This document shows positions 12,406 to 23,499 of a stretch of DNA of 64,000 nt, piece after piece (positions within the stretch are counted from its first letter, which is position 1; each line of letters opens with the position of its first letter). The stretch lies in NCBI RefSeq assembly GCF_949987515.2, contig NC_082695.1:70450466-70514465 (forward strand). The letters are read 5' to 3'. A program made the translations under genes and the position numbers. This stretch comes from Delphinus delphis. Its lineage: Eukaryota > Chordata > Mammalia > Artiodactyla > Delphinidae. The notes below the pieces were generated by a model. That model was given only the letters and a program-made list of their open reading frames with translations, made no database searches and had not been told where the DNA came from.

Positions 12406-12719
12406 TAGACTTGAGCTATCTCCCAGAAAGAAAAGACAAACACTTCCTGATAATCAATACTCAACTTCCATTTAAGGGGAAAACTTCTGCCTTAATACCA
12501 AGCATTTGTGTTGACATCACCACCTCACTCAAAAACAGTAGATCTCGGGGAAGATTAAGAAAGACAAAAAAAGTTTGCAGTCACCAAACATCCTATTCAA
12601 AGCAGCAAAAGAGGCCAAAAGTAAATGACATTTTTTCCCTTTTGTCATGCACAGCGAGGCCCATTAGGTATTAGCTATTGGTTATCGTATTAAGATTGGA
12701 CTATCCTGTGAAAAACTTT

Positions 12720-13110
12720 ATTTCCGCTCATTTTCATTTCTGTCAGACTTTCCATTATAAATTTTATTTTCCCTGCCAGTAAAAAAAAAAAAAGTAGTAT
12801 GAGGTTGCAATTTGGCAAGAACATTTCAAGCCTGGGTGTGATTTCCGTACTCCAATTTGATTTAAATTAGTTTTGCCATATTTAGTGAGAACTAAAAAAA
12901 GTCCGTTTGGCCACTTTGGTTTCTATGGGTTTATTTTCTATACAATTTCGAAAGGCTGAAAAAGTCACCGAGTTCATTTCTGATAATTTTATATGGAAGT
13001 GCATTAATGAATTCATATCATCCCATTACTATTTTCAATGAAAACAATTTAATCGCTAATAAAGAACCCGCCGGCTTTTGTTTCTCAGCTAAGACACCCA
13101 CTTTTAAAAA
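12720..13110. promoter_or_regulatory. Candidate conserved non-coding element
   Basis: Non-repetitive AT-rich sequence with intact-looking motifs: 'gcattaatgaattcatat', 'aatttaatcgctaataaag' and 'cattataaattttatt', plus a mid-block A-run at 12781-12793. Several TAAT/ATTA cores are clustered, as in homeodomain-responsive intronic enhancers. Conservation was not tested, so this is an inference from composition. Confidence 0.3.
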
Positions 13111-13949
13111 GTCCCATGTCTATCACTATTAGTGGTACATCCTCAAGAGACACATGACGGATATGTATTTTTTTAACCTGATGCATTCTGAAACAACAAA
13201 CATTGCAAAATAATAATTTATTTCTCCAGGACAGCATTTGGCTACCTGTTGCTTACCATCACTATTTCTCTGCACCAAACAAAAGGCTATTGGAACTGGA
13301 AGAAGCACGTTCATACGTAACAGTGCTCATCCCTGGAAGTCCACAGGACACACTGTTATAATACGATAAAGCAGTTTTTGGAGCCCCTCAGGGCACAGCA
13401 TCTAAAGGACTTCCATCCAGCATCTCTATAAAGTAGTAAACACGAGAAAACAAAAAGCTGCCTCTCCACGAGTCACTCACCTTGCCACACAATGGGGAAT
13501 CGGTTCAGCTGTGATCTGCTATTTAGACTTGAAGCCCAAGACACCGAGACTCTGCCTTTCTTTTGGGTTTGCATAGCTGGTGTTGGAGACAGGGATTCAA
13601 AAAAACAATTCGGCACAAGAGAAACTCACTCACTGGGAGACACACTAGGGTCTGTTCTAGTCTCAGATTTCACCGAAAGCAGAAATTCAAAATATGTACC
13701 CTTTTCCTCTCCAGCCCCGATTTCCTCAATCAGGGAATTTCCAAAATTGTGCTCTTTGCTTTTCTCCTTAAGTGATCACACCGTTTATGGACACTGCTGA
13801 GCCCAGGCTAAGCAAAGAGAGAGTCGGTCCTTGCAAGACTCACAATCACGAAGCAGAAATAAGGATGAAAGAATCTCCACACTCCACGGCTCTATTATGA
13901 AGACTTTTTAAGAAAAGCGGATGCAGCCGTACTCCTGTATACAACAGAA
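13111..13949. other. Intronic sequence, no gene seen
   Basis: Unique-looking sequence. A 102-codon plus-strand frame at 13492-13800 has no domain and runs antisense to TCF4; it is taken as chance. Confidence 0.5.
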
Positions 13950-14700
13950 TTTTCCTGGACACAAATGTCTCAAAAGGAGACATTCCCCAGGCCCAGACAT
14001 TCAGCCATCACACGCCAGTCCGTCCACCTCTAGTCCACCCTCTGCCCCTTTCCACTTCTCACCTTGTGTCTGCCAAAAAAATTAACTTCAGTCTCACCCG
14101 AGGGAAGTGTTGCCCACAAACCGAGGGAGGGTCTGTGTCCCAGCACATACACTGACAGACTCACGCGGTCTGGATGATGCTTTCACAAGTTAAGGGGCCT
14201 CGCGCTTACTCAGCAGAGGAAATCTTTGTGTCTGGGAGGAATCACGCCAATTCCTATTAGGAAGAAAGGATACAGGGGCGAGGAAGCCTATTCTCTCATT
14301 GACCAGAAAAAGAGGCCCGTCGAAAACAGAGACCTCTGCCATGACCATCAGCGAACAGGAAGGATGTTGTCAACTTTCTTCTCCCCCAAAACTCAAACGG
14401 CCTGTGCCTTGACCCTGAGAAACCAGATACACAGGAACAGGCTCTTCGGCAGGAATTGAGAGCTTTGCACCAGAGACTCGGCGCTAGGAGGCTCGCTGCC
14501 GAGCTATCTACCCCGCACATTTGCACTCACATTCCAAAGATGTTTCCGTTGTGCTGGAATGGCTGTAAATTTCTTTCCTGCGGAATTCTTTCCAGACAAA
14601 CTGCCATAAACTGTACTCTGCAGCTTGTGCAGCAGGAGCGCTTAACCCAGCACCGTTCACCTCATCACAACCAATCTTTCAGATGCCAAGTATGACTGAA
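13950..14700 (-). promoter_or_regulatory. Candidate intragenic regulatory region 1.3-2 kb past the exon
   Basis: A unique block with more CpGs than its neighbours, for example around 14460-14520 ('gactcggcgctaggaggctc') and 14570-14645. It has no recognisable repeat. Human TCF4 uses several internal promoters in this part of the gene, which makes it worth checking, but no TATA box or exon could be assigned. Confidence 0.3.
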
Positions 14701-15322
14701 TGGATGGCTGGGCCGAAGGAGTAAACTTTAAAAATGCAAATCTATCCAGAAAAAACAAAACAAGACAAAACACCACCACTCCACCAGAATTCCGCCTTTC
14801 GTGATCCCTGACTGATACCTAAAGGAAACCTTCTCGAGCAGGCTCTATTTAATGACTCAAACTGTTTGCTTACGTTTTCCAGGATCCATGAAACAGGTTG
14901 TTTTTTAAAAAAAAAAATCAAAATGGATTTTTTTTCCATACCATTAAAGAAAACGGGAGGGTGAGAGGGTTCAGGAGAGCAAGCATTCCCTTCCCAGCAC
15001 GAAAAGAAGGTACGTTTCTGTTTGGGTGAATAATAAAACACTAGAAAGCTTTGAGTCTGAAAGAGGATGATTAAATTCTATCCAGAGTTTTCCAAAGTAA
15101 GAAACCCACGCCCTTAGAAAAAGAAAGTCTAAATCTTTAGAGGAAAAAAATAATAATAATAAGATTTGAAACATGTGATTAGTACCGATACTGAAATTAA
15201 AAAGAAAGCGTCTATAAAAACTCAATTGTCTTGAAACAAAGCTTACACTTCTGGCTCTGGATAGTATTTTTAGAACTGGGCTTTCTCTGCAGAGTTGAAA
15301 GTATGCAAATGCAGAGTGCCCA

Positions 15323-15366
<44 letters not shown>

Positions 15367-15980
15367 ATACCTTTGTATGACACTGGCATTTTATTATTTA
15401 ATTAAAGTACTCTTATTTTTCTAGCTCACGCATGCTTCCCTTGAGACGGCTTTGCTGTTAGCCTGCTGGCCTTGACTTCCAGCCAAAAACAATTCAGAAA
15501 CAAAAAGGGACAACAAATCATATTTTCACAGACATTTTTATCCCTCAATACAACCCTGTTTTCACACAACATCCTACAGCCCCTATGAAAACTATAATTT
15601 AGGGCAGTAGCCACCCGAACCCAGGATCTGACACATGGCTGCACGAAGCATTTCCAGGCTAAGAAATTCTTAAGTTCTTAATTGCAAATAAACTCTTTTG
15701 ATAGAACCACTTTACCCGAGATCGCTGGTTTGCAAACAGTGCCACTGGTACCGGCTGATGGATTAAAAAAATAACAACAAGCCAGTGAACACAATTCTGA
15801 TACGATGAGGTGTTTATGACTTCCACGCTCTGTGTTATTTCATTACTTTTTAAAAAGAGACAGGCATCGGCAGATTCTCAGTGCATTAGTGCCACAGTCT
15901 AAAACGCATCATCTAATTTACAAAACAAAGTGATTTACCAGGTTCATTCTCTCTCAACCCTTTCCCAACGCGAGATTCTC
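14701..15980. other. Exon-proximal intron sequence
   Basis: Unique AT-rich sequence with A/T runs (14903-14918, 14931-14938), the CA tract at 15324-15363 and a TTTAATTAAAG palindrome near 15398. No repeat insertion is seen within about 5.5 kb on this side of the exon. Confidence 0.5.
15324..15363. repeat. (CA)n microsatellite, about 20 units
   Basis: Pure CA alternation, about 620 bases downstream of the exon in gene orientation. On the TCF4 transcript it reads as (UG)n, a possible binding tract for CELF or TDP-43-type proteins; that role is only a general possibility. Confidence 0.96.
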
Positions 15981-15986
15981 ACTTAC
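15981..15986 (-). other. 5' splice donor of the TCF4 exon
   Basis: Minus-strand reading is CAG|GTAAGT followed by GAG, which matches the U1 snRNA-complementary consensus at every core position. This fixes the 3' edge of the exon at 15987. Confidence 0.9.
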
Positions 15987-16051
15987 CTGGTGGCAACCCT
16001 GTAAATTTGATTCTCTCCCATAAGATGAGTAGGAGCCCCTTTCTGTTTTAC
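15987..16051 (-). CDS. TCF4: TCF4 internal coding exon (exon 7 in long-isoform numbering, tentative)
   Basis: TCF4 is a class I bHLH E-protein. In the nucleus it dimerises with itself or with tissue-specific bHLH factors and binds E-boxes; it matters in neural and plasmacytoid dendritic cell development. On the minus strand the 65-nt exon completes a split Ser codon (the A comes from the previous exon) and then reads [21 protein letters not shown] with no stop. This matches the segment I recall at roughly residues 102-123 of the 667-residue TCF4-B form, after the first activation domain and before the exon starting Q-S-L-L-G-G. The left edge is CAG|GTAAGTGAG. The right edge is a pyrimidine-rich tract ending in CAG. 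It enters after codon position 1 and leaves at phase 0, so skipping it would shift the frame. No disrupting change is visible. The previous and next exons are outside the window. Paralogues TCF3 and TCF12 have a related region, but the residue match favours TCF4. Confidence 0.93.
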
Positions 16052-16078
16052 CTGCCAAGAGAAACAACAAAAAAAGTG
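16052..16078 (-). other. 3' splice acceptor and polypyrimidine tract of the TCF4 exon
   Basis: Read on the minus strand, a pyrimidine-rich stretch (seven Ts, then GTTGTTTCTCTTGG) runs into CAG and then the exon's GTAAAACAG. The exon itself begins GT; a GT directly after AG could be mistaken for a donor, but the known TCF4 reading frame and the strong downstream donor fix the boundary. Further T-runs (plus-strand A-run at 16096-16109) lie 45-60 nt upstream. Confidence 0.88.
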
Positions 16079-16536
16079 TAAATTGTGTTTTTCTTTAAAA
16101 AAAAAAAAATCTCCTCCAGGTAACAGACATCCACTTCTCTTCCCCGATGTTTACATACGTAAAGTAGGCACTACTGGCAATGTATGCAAGCAAGACAGGG
16201 AATAACACTTCCTCACTCTGGCTATGATAAACTGGAAAAAAAATATCCTTCATTCCTATTCTTAGCCAAACTGCTCCACACTTCCAAAAACTGTCATTCC
16301 AATGGCCTCCACTTTCTCTAACAAACAAATTGTCATTCCTTATTTTCACTTTCTTTCTCTCTCACAAAATTTAAACAATTTCATTTTTATTTACACAGCA
16401 GGCAAATTATCTATGTAATGACCCTAGCCTAGTCATTCCCATTGATTATATTGACACTTAATGGTGAGGCCAAAGCTAATCAATCAGGGCTCTCCAGATG
16501 GTGAATAAAGCAAAGAAACTATTCAAAATTCTGGGA

Positions 16537-16557
16537 CTCTCTCTCTCTCTCTCTCTT
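16537..16557. repeat. (CT)n simple repeat
   Basis: About ten CT units. Confidence 0.9.
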
Positions 16558-17893
16558 TTATTTAAACTCCCTTTCCCAGGAGTAAAGTCCATCATGATAA
16601 AGATGATCACGGAATTTACATTTGGGAAAGAGGGCTTTTGAAAAATTGCCCACTCTGAACCCAGCTTCAGATTCTACCAGTAGAACAAGGGATAATGGAA
16701 CGTCAATGTCTTGTGTCAATTCTAACAACCCAATTTTTATCTGTAGACTGCTCTGCAGAGATAGATAAAGGCTCAGATGCTGTTTGGCCATATCTAAGGG
16801 TAAAAATCAAGGCTGCTCATTTGTTTCTTTTAAAAGTATGTTGAGCCTTAATAATCAGCAAGGAAGACAATGAAACCACATTATAAGAGATCTAAGCAGT
16901 AGAATACACCTACTGACATGTAAAGAGTCCTTACAGGAAACAATCCATACCAGGGCATTAAAAAGGGCTAGTGCCGCCCACGTGCCCAGACCACAAAGCC
17001 CACCCCACCCAAGACTGAAGGATACTGTTTTCCTTCAAGACTAGAGCTTAAGGTACATTGTCCTCTTTACCCAGGACTATACTATTCTTTTCTCCAATGG
17101 GAAAATTCAAAACTAGTATTTTGAGGGGCTGAATGGATCCTTTGAAGTCTACAATGCCCAAGTTTTCCCCCCTCGACTCAAGTTAAGACAAATGTTAGAA
17201 GTAACAGTGTTCATTATGATCTTTTAGTTCAATGACAATGCTGTTAGAGTATGCCTTCCTGACACCACACAAAGAATGTGTCTTTGATAAATCTTATATC
17301 TGGTCAAAGGCATACCTTGTATGTAAGTCACTATATATGTAAAATGGAAGATGATTTTGAAGAAAGCCAAACCTGAGCCTTAACATTAACCCTCTTCCCC
17401 AGTATTACCTTTTCCACTGACTTCAGTGAATCTCAAACTTGGGAAAACACTCCCCCCGCCCAACTCCTGGTATAGTGTTCAGTGCAAAGTAGAAAATCAA
17501 TGCCCATACCAGTTTCAATTCCAATGAAACAGGACACCATCTCAAGCAGTGTCAGTCCTGGGAGGTCTAAGAGAATAACCTTTCACTGTATGAGGATTTT
17601 GCATTAAAGAATAGATGCATTTGCCTGTTTCAGAAGTATAAATGGTCATAAAGACATATTTACTCTTCTGTGTAAGTCAGATGTAAGCTACTTATAGTCT
17701 TTAACTTCTCTTTATAAATATTACTAACAGATAACAGAAAAAAACTCTACCTTTTATGAGCTATCAAAGGATGTACGTCCTTCCTGAAGCTCTCGCATCT
17801 ACAAAGCTTCCATACAACCACAACATGATTCACTTTGACATAATATTCACTTGTTTAGCAAATAGAAAGGCAGGTAGAGAGGTCAGTAGTAAG

Positions 17894-17915
17894 GCAGACA
17901 GACAGACAGACAGAA
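17894..17915. repeat. (CAGA)n simple repeat
   Basis: About five tetranucleotide units in 'gcagacagacagacagacag'. Confidence 0.9.
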
Positions 17916-18144
17916 AGAAGATAGATGAGGTAGAATTTACTCTGACTTCCTAGGAATCTGAACATCTAGTGTCCTGTTTTGGTAATCTCCAAAAACTGGA
18001 AGGAAGAAAGGCTATCTATGTCTTTCTCTAGAAGAAATTACTGAAGCTATCCCCTACAGAATTTCACCACCTGGCATTATTTCCCAACTCAACTCCAGCA
18101 CATAGACCTGGAGAGACGAATTTTCCTACTAGGATTTGTCTCAA

Positions 18145-18147
<3 letters not shown>

Positions 18148-18205
<58 letters not shown>
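18148..18205. repeat. (TA)n microsatellite, 58 bases
   Basis: Pure TA alternation of about 29 units, long enough to extrude a cruciform and to vary in length between individuals. Confidence 0.97.
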
Positions 18206-18207
<2 letters not shown>

Positions 18208-18268
18208 AAGTTAGGTCTATTCCTTTCATTCTTTTAAAGGTAAAAGGGGTCCATGCAAATAGTAAGGA

Positions 18269-18424
18269 TGTGAGAGAGGAGAGAGAGGGGGAGAGAGAGA
18301 GAGAGAGAGAGCATGAATAAGAATAAATGGGAGAGAGAAGAGAGAGGAAGGGAGGGCAATAAAGAGAGGGAGAGGTGGACTGGAAAGAACAGGGTGTAGG
18401 AAGGGAGAGGAGGGGAACGAGGGG
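18269..18424. repeat. Purine-rich (GA/GGA)n low-complexity tract
   Basis: About 155 bases almost all A and G on the plus strand, including a (GA)n core at 18291-18311. On the TCF4 transcript it is a long pyrimidine tract. Confidence 0.9.
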
Positions 18425-20814
18425 TGATCAGAGTATGTATTCATGCTGCACAGAGTCCCCAAAGTACTCTTGGCTGCAAAGCCCCAGCATTCTTTACTAT
18501 CATATCACATACAGACTGCTTAATCTTAATTTTGCTTGTTAAAAAATATTTATCCAGATACAAAAATAAACTCACTGCAAATTACAAGTTGTCAGGGTTA
18601 AAAATCTACTCCTGTTTGTGTGGGGGAGGATAAGAGACCAGCATAGACATGAATCATTCTCAGTAATTTGAGTGTTTCCATGACATCAATGGGCACCCGT
18701 CCAGGACTCTGTCGAAGTCTGTGAGGTACCAAAGAGGCAGCGCAGCCAGCAGGAGGCTGGGAGGTGCACTTTTTTTTTTCCTTTTTTTTTTTTTTTTTTA
18801 AGGATTATGCTCCTTGTAAAGATTTCATCTGTAGCATCCACTTTTACCATCAAATAGATCGCTCCACAGATCCTGAGTGAACACATTTCATTCTGATAGT
18901 GTAAGCCTTTAACTTTATTACATCTTTTTGTTCGCAAATTCAACTATAAATCTGTCCTCAGAGCCCAAACCTCTGTTTGGGAGCAAAATAATCAGGGACT
19001 GTGGATAAACGCAAGCACCTTCTCAAACCTATCATATCTACTCCTCTAATTTCCTAATGACAAAAAGCAGCCATTTTACAATGACACCTCATTTCCAAGG
19101 GAAAAAAATATACATCTTTTGTGTAAATTGTCCATTAAAAATTAGCTATGGTCTTGATGTCGGTCTTCCGCTTAAAATGTCCGGGAACATTTGTTTCAGA
19201 TAATAAAATTCTCAAGAGCGCTGATAACATGTTTGAGTAGGATTCTTAAGTAACTATCTGTGCTCGCGAACACAAAAGCTCCTAAATATGTGTGTTTACT
19301 CTGTGTCAGGCATGGATTTTTGTCACTTATACCCACTGGCTGGCGCGGACAGCTTCTTTCCTCCATCCTTCGCCACCGACCTCCCCCCGTCCCCACAATC
19401 ACAACGGAGCTTTGAAAGAGCTCAAGATTCTATTTTTCCAATATTTAAAAGAGATAGCAGTGATGAACAAACCCGGCGTGTTCACTGCAGAATTTTCGAG
19501 ACAACCCTCCGGTACTAGAATGCGACAGCCGCTGCGGACATTTTTTGGCACCAAGACAATGGTGGCACTGCCAAGCCCCATGGCTAAAACTACTCAAAAG
19601 AGGCATAAGGGTAGCATTAATCGCTCAAGTCTTTTACTGCATGGAGTACTGTTGTCCATATTTTAAAAACTAAAAGTACCCGTTAGTAACATTTGTTGTA
19701 TGCCCACCAAGGGGCGGGGGAGATTCTGAAATATACACCAGGAACAAATCTTATCAAGCATTTGATTCATTTTATACCTAAAAGGACCAAATGTTAAATT
19801 TTGCTGCTGGTGACGATTTGCCGTGCCTGAAACGAATAATCTAACCTAATGGGGGTACACTGAAGGCTGAATGAAAGCTACAAGAGAGGATTTCATAAAC
19901 TAAGTCGACATATTGGCTAAACAACTTTCTTCTGCAAAAATGATGTATACAAGGAACGTGTAATACTATGTCACAATTTTTTAAATTAAGCAAGAAAAAC
20001 GCTGTAAATGAGCAGACACAACATCTGTCAATCAATCCTTCTAGAGACAAAGGAGCTCAACGCGCAGCCCCTTCTCTAGAACAAGTCGGCATCTACAGTG
20101 AGCAAACAATCAGGAAAGTCAACACGTGTTTTGTCCAAATTGAACCCATCATCAGCTGTTAAAACCTATATTTAAATTTGATTATTAAAAATGGCACCAA
20201 TGGGCAATCAATAAAGGAGTCACTTGCTGCTTCTTCTGCCCTCGAAAAACTCAAGCTAAGCAGAAAATATAAGCTGCTTCCAATGATTTTTAAAGACCAA
20301 TCCTTTTGCCGATTGATTCAGTTGTTCTTTATCTTGCTGCCCCACGAAGGATAAGGAAAAAAAATTTTTTTTTAATTTAGGGGGAGTATGATTAACAAAT
20401 ATCTATTAATTCTAAATTTAATACTTTTATATTCTTACATAATTTTCCATTTGACTTCTAATTTTTCTTCCAATATATCCATGGTATCCTATTGTAAGGG
20501 AATGTCATGGGAATTGGATGAGAATGAAAATATGACATGAAGGAAAAAATTGGTCTCATAAGTTCATTAACTCACAGGGATACACCTAAGAAGTATCACC
20601 TTCAGTAGATTACTACACCTGGACAGTTCTAATCCATTTGGAAGGAGTGAGAGACAGGCAAGAACAACTTATCCATAATACTATTTCTGGAGATAAGCTG
20701 TGACATGGATGATCCCACGGGTGGTTGACCAGTAGGATAACAACAAGGTCATGTTTGGGTTTGTAGCCTTTCATTCTTAAAAGGCCACTTTTAACATTAC
20801 ATATAAATGGTAGG
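18425..20814. other. Intronic sequence, no gene seen
   Basis: Unique-looking apart from a T-run at 18769-18799. It includes the candidate regulatory block at 19140-19560. Open frames at 19292-19666 (124 codons) and 19288-19518 overlap each other in different frames and show no domain. Confidence 0.5.
19140..19560. promoter_or_regulatory. Candidate conserved non-coding element
   Basis: A non-repetitive block with a locally higher CpG count ('gatgtcggtcttccgct', 'gagcgctgataacatg', 'gtgctcgcgaacac', 'gcgacagccgctgcgg'). There is no repeat match and no splice-bounded coding frame. Regulatory function is inferred only. Confidence 0.25.
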
Positions 20815-21150
20815 GGGGCTTCCCTGGTGCCGCGGTGGATAAGAATCTGCCTGCCACTGCAGGGGACACGGGTTCGATCCCTGGTTGGGGAAGATCCCTC
20901 CTGCCACGGAGCAACTAAGCCCATGCGCCACAACTACTGAGCCTGTGCTCTAGAGCCCGCGAGCCATAACTACTGAAGCCCACGCACCTACAGCCCGTGC
21001 TCCGCGACAAGAGAAGCCACTGCAATGAGAAACCCGTGCACCGCAACAAAGAGTAGCCCCCGCTCGCTGCAACTAGAGAAAGCCCGCGTGCAGCAATGAA
21101 GACCCAACACAGCCAAAAATAAATTTAAAAAAATAAAAATAAATTTTAAA
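20815..21150 (+). mobile_element. CHR-1-like SINE, long form
   Basis: 'ggggcttccctggtgccgcg' head, B-box-like 'ggttcgatcc' at 20871-20880, several 'ccacaactactgag'-type tail units and an A-rich 'aaaataaattta' end. A 10-bp duplication flanks it with one mismatch: aaatggtagg at 20805-20814 and aaacggtagg at 21151-21160. Confidence 0.93.
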
Positions 21151-21599
21151 AAACGGTAGGTATTTCACCCACCACTGAAAAAGATGCACCTGTACAGTGG
21201 AACATATTATCCTACGAAAAGCCTTGATAAAAAAATTATCTGATGCTGTAGGACAATACCCAGCAAGGCTGTTTCATGGCTAATCCTCATTCTGGAAACC
21301 GAAGAACCAGCCTTTTGTTCCCTGCTACCAGACTAAGGAACTCATCACAACCGCGTGTGAATCAGAATAAATCTCTGTCGTCCCTGTCCCCAACCCCAAG
21401 CCATCTTTGGTTACCCTATAATTTGGGGGGATATATTGAAAAGAGTATTTCATTAAACAATAACGGGAAGGGTGGTTCCAAAAATATACATGAGGTTATA
21501 ATTTACAGTTCTTTCATCTTTCCCGCGCCTGCCTTTTCCTCTCTTGCCCACGTAAGAATACCTGAGTCCTTGTCATGTATTACCCGCTACACAAAAGGG

Positions 21600-21790
21600 T
21601 TACGTAGATTGCTTCATTCAATCTACACAACAACCCTGTGAGGCAACGTAATATAAACACCACTTTACAGATGAGAAAACTGAGATACAGAAAACTGCCC
21701 AAGGTCACAAAGGCAGTAAGCGTTAGAGCCAGGATTCAGATCCTGCCAGTTTGATTCCCATGGCTGGCCTCTTAGCGCTATTCTGTGCTG
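21600..21790 (-). mobile_element. MIR SINE
   Basis: A clear reverse-oriented MIR: 'acaacaaccctgtgaggcaa', 'ttacagatgagaaaactgag', 'gcccaaggtcacaaaggcag', 'agagccaggattcagatcct'. Confidence 0.85.
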
Positions 21791-22160
21791 CTGGAATTTA
21801 AACTCTGAAAAAAAATATCTACAAATAAGCGAGAAGCCCAATACTGAAGACTCAAATCCCAGAGCTCAAAACACTCATGAATTTGATATGAAATTAATGA
21901 AAGTGTCTTAGAGGTGGTGATAATTTACATTTACATGGTGTTTTATTCCTAAAAGGTCTCTAGGTACTTTAAAGCTGTGCAAATGATGTACACCAGAACC
22001 TGTGATGTCACACAATAAACTGCAACCATCTCTAAGTTAACTGGAAACAACTAATTGACAAAAACATGGCAGCAAACTGCATCTCTACACATTCCATATG
22101 TGAAGAACGTGACTTCATATCAATGCATAGAGAAGAGGGAAAGTAAAAATATAATTATAG

Positions 22161-22373
22161 GGGCTTCCCTGGTGGCGCAGTGGTTGAGAGTCCGCCTGCC
22201 GATGCAGGGGACACGGGTTTGTGCCCCGGTCTGGGAAGATCCCACATGCCGCAGAGCGGCTGGGCCCGTGAGCCGCGGCCACTGAGCCTGCGCATCCGGA
22301 GCCTGTGCTCCGCAACGGGAGAGGCCGCAGCAGTGAGAGGCCCGCGTACCGCAAAAAAAAAAAACTATATATA

Positions 22374-22413
<40 letters not shown>
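22161..22413 (+). mobile_element. CHR-2-like SINE with a TA-expanded tail
   Basis: The short CHR-2-like form: head 'gggcttccctggtggcgcag', body 'cggagcctgtgctccgcaac', end 'gaggcccgcgtaccgc', A-run at 22353-22364 and then a long (TA)n at about 22366-22412. The duplication aattatag is at 22153-22160 and 22414-22421. Antisense to TCF4. Confidence 0.95.
22366..22412. repeat. (TA)n microsatellite in a SINE tail
   Basis: TA alternation with a small 'catata' interruption at about 22381, grown from the poly-A tail of the SINE at 22161. Confidence 0.93.
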
Positions 22414-22420
<7 letters not shown>

Positions 22421-23499
22421 GGACAACACAACATCGCTCACAAGTGTCTTCTGTGGAATAGTAGCCCGACAACAGGTTCCAAAAAACAAAAGGGAGGCAA
22501 ATCAAAAGGCCCAGGAAATGTTACAAGCTGTCTATATCCCTCCCTGACAGGCAGAAATATACACTGTATCCTAGCATGTTAAAGCCTCTGAGAAGTCCTG
22601 CAGTGGAGACATTTAATTTCATTTAATATAATCTTTCCCAAATTTATTTGAATACACATACCTGCCCCATCTTTTTGCCTATTAACACAAGTTCAGAGGA
22701 ATCTGAGAAACTACTACTTTAAAAAACTTAACATTTCAAAGCATGCACTGGGTTAATATATGTTGGTAATATTCTATCAAATAAATAAGTTTAACATTTG
22801 AATTTTATTTTAATTGACCTAAAAACATCTTTGTCTTGTTGTGATGTTTCCATGCAGATACACCTTTGTGGTTCTGACTGGCCGTCAACTTTAATTTTCC
22901 CTGATTCTAGCTTGGAGGTGGGAGTCTGGCTTTACAAGAAATCAGAAGCTGACGTTATTCTCCTGATTTCTAAAATTCAGAGAAGACCACTGGTTCTCTC
23001 CTGCAGAATCTTACTATACCAGGAGGCATTTTAAAAATCCAAATTTAATAAATGTCATGCTAAAAGAGCTACGACTCAATTCCAGCAGATAAAACAGTCA
23101 TTCCACAGCCTAGAAAATTCTCTTCATCCCCCTCTTCCTAAATTGAGAACAGAAAGAAAATTTGGGGGAAAAGTGATCAGGTACATAGTTTGCAGCAAAG
23201 GATGATGGGAAATAGGGGCCAAGCCATTTTCCCAGGAAAGACTAGCATCAGTGCTCACTTTCACTGATGTTCTTAAATCATCAAAGTAGAACACTCAGTA
23301 ATGATCTAGAGCTCTGACCTCAGAAAATTATGAGTTTGGGCTGCTTTCTGTCATCGATTCACCCCATCTCATCCAGACACTGCATTGCCTTCAAAGCAGC
23401 GAGTGTACCAAAATTCCAGATATACTTAAGAGTATCTCGAGGCACCACCCAAACTCTGTATTTGGGGCGATTCTGAACATGGTTAGAATCAATATTCAA
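22414..23499. other. Intronic sequence, no gene seen
   Basis: Unique-looking sequence, nothing gene-like. Confidence 0.5.

Larger units (their letters stand above)
1..15986 (-). other. TCF4: TCF4 intron downstream of the exon (partial)
   Basis: Everything from the donor to the window edge is intronic in TCF4 orientation. In the human gene this intron is tens of kilobases long and hosts alternative first exons, so the lack of the next exon within 16 kb is expected. I searched for the next coding segment (Q-S-L-L-G-G...) and saw nothing. Any alternative 5' exon here would be mostly non-coding and cannot be recognised from sequence alone. Confidence 0.88.
16079..18147. other. Exon-proximal upstream intron sequence
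   Basis: Non-repetitive AT-rich sequence apart from (CT)n at 16537-16557 and (GACA)n at 17894-17915. A minus-strand open frame at 16095-16349 ends 43 bases before the exon and is not continuous with it. Confidence 0.55.

Noticed and set aside
16095..16349. 84-codon minus-strand open frame just upstream of the TCF4 exon
   Set aside because: It is in sense direction, but it ends in a stop 43 bases before the exon, shows no domain, and is separated from the exon by the acceptor's T-rich tract. It is not joined to the coding frame.
20871..20880. Possible tRNA gene from a good B-box (ggttcgatcc)
   Set aside because: The sequence is the tRNA-derived head of a SINE. It lacks a complete cloverleaf and carries the SINE body and A-rich tail.
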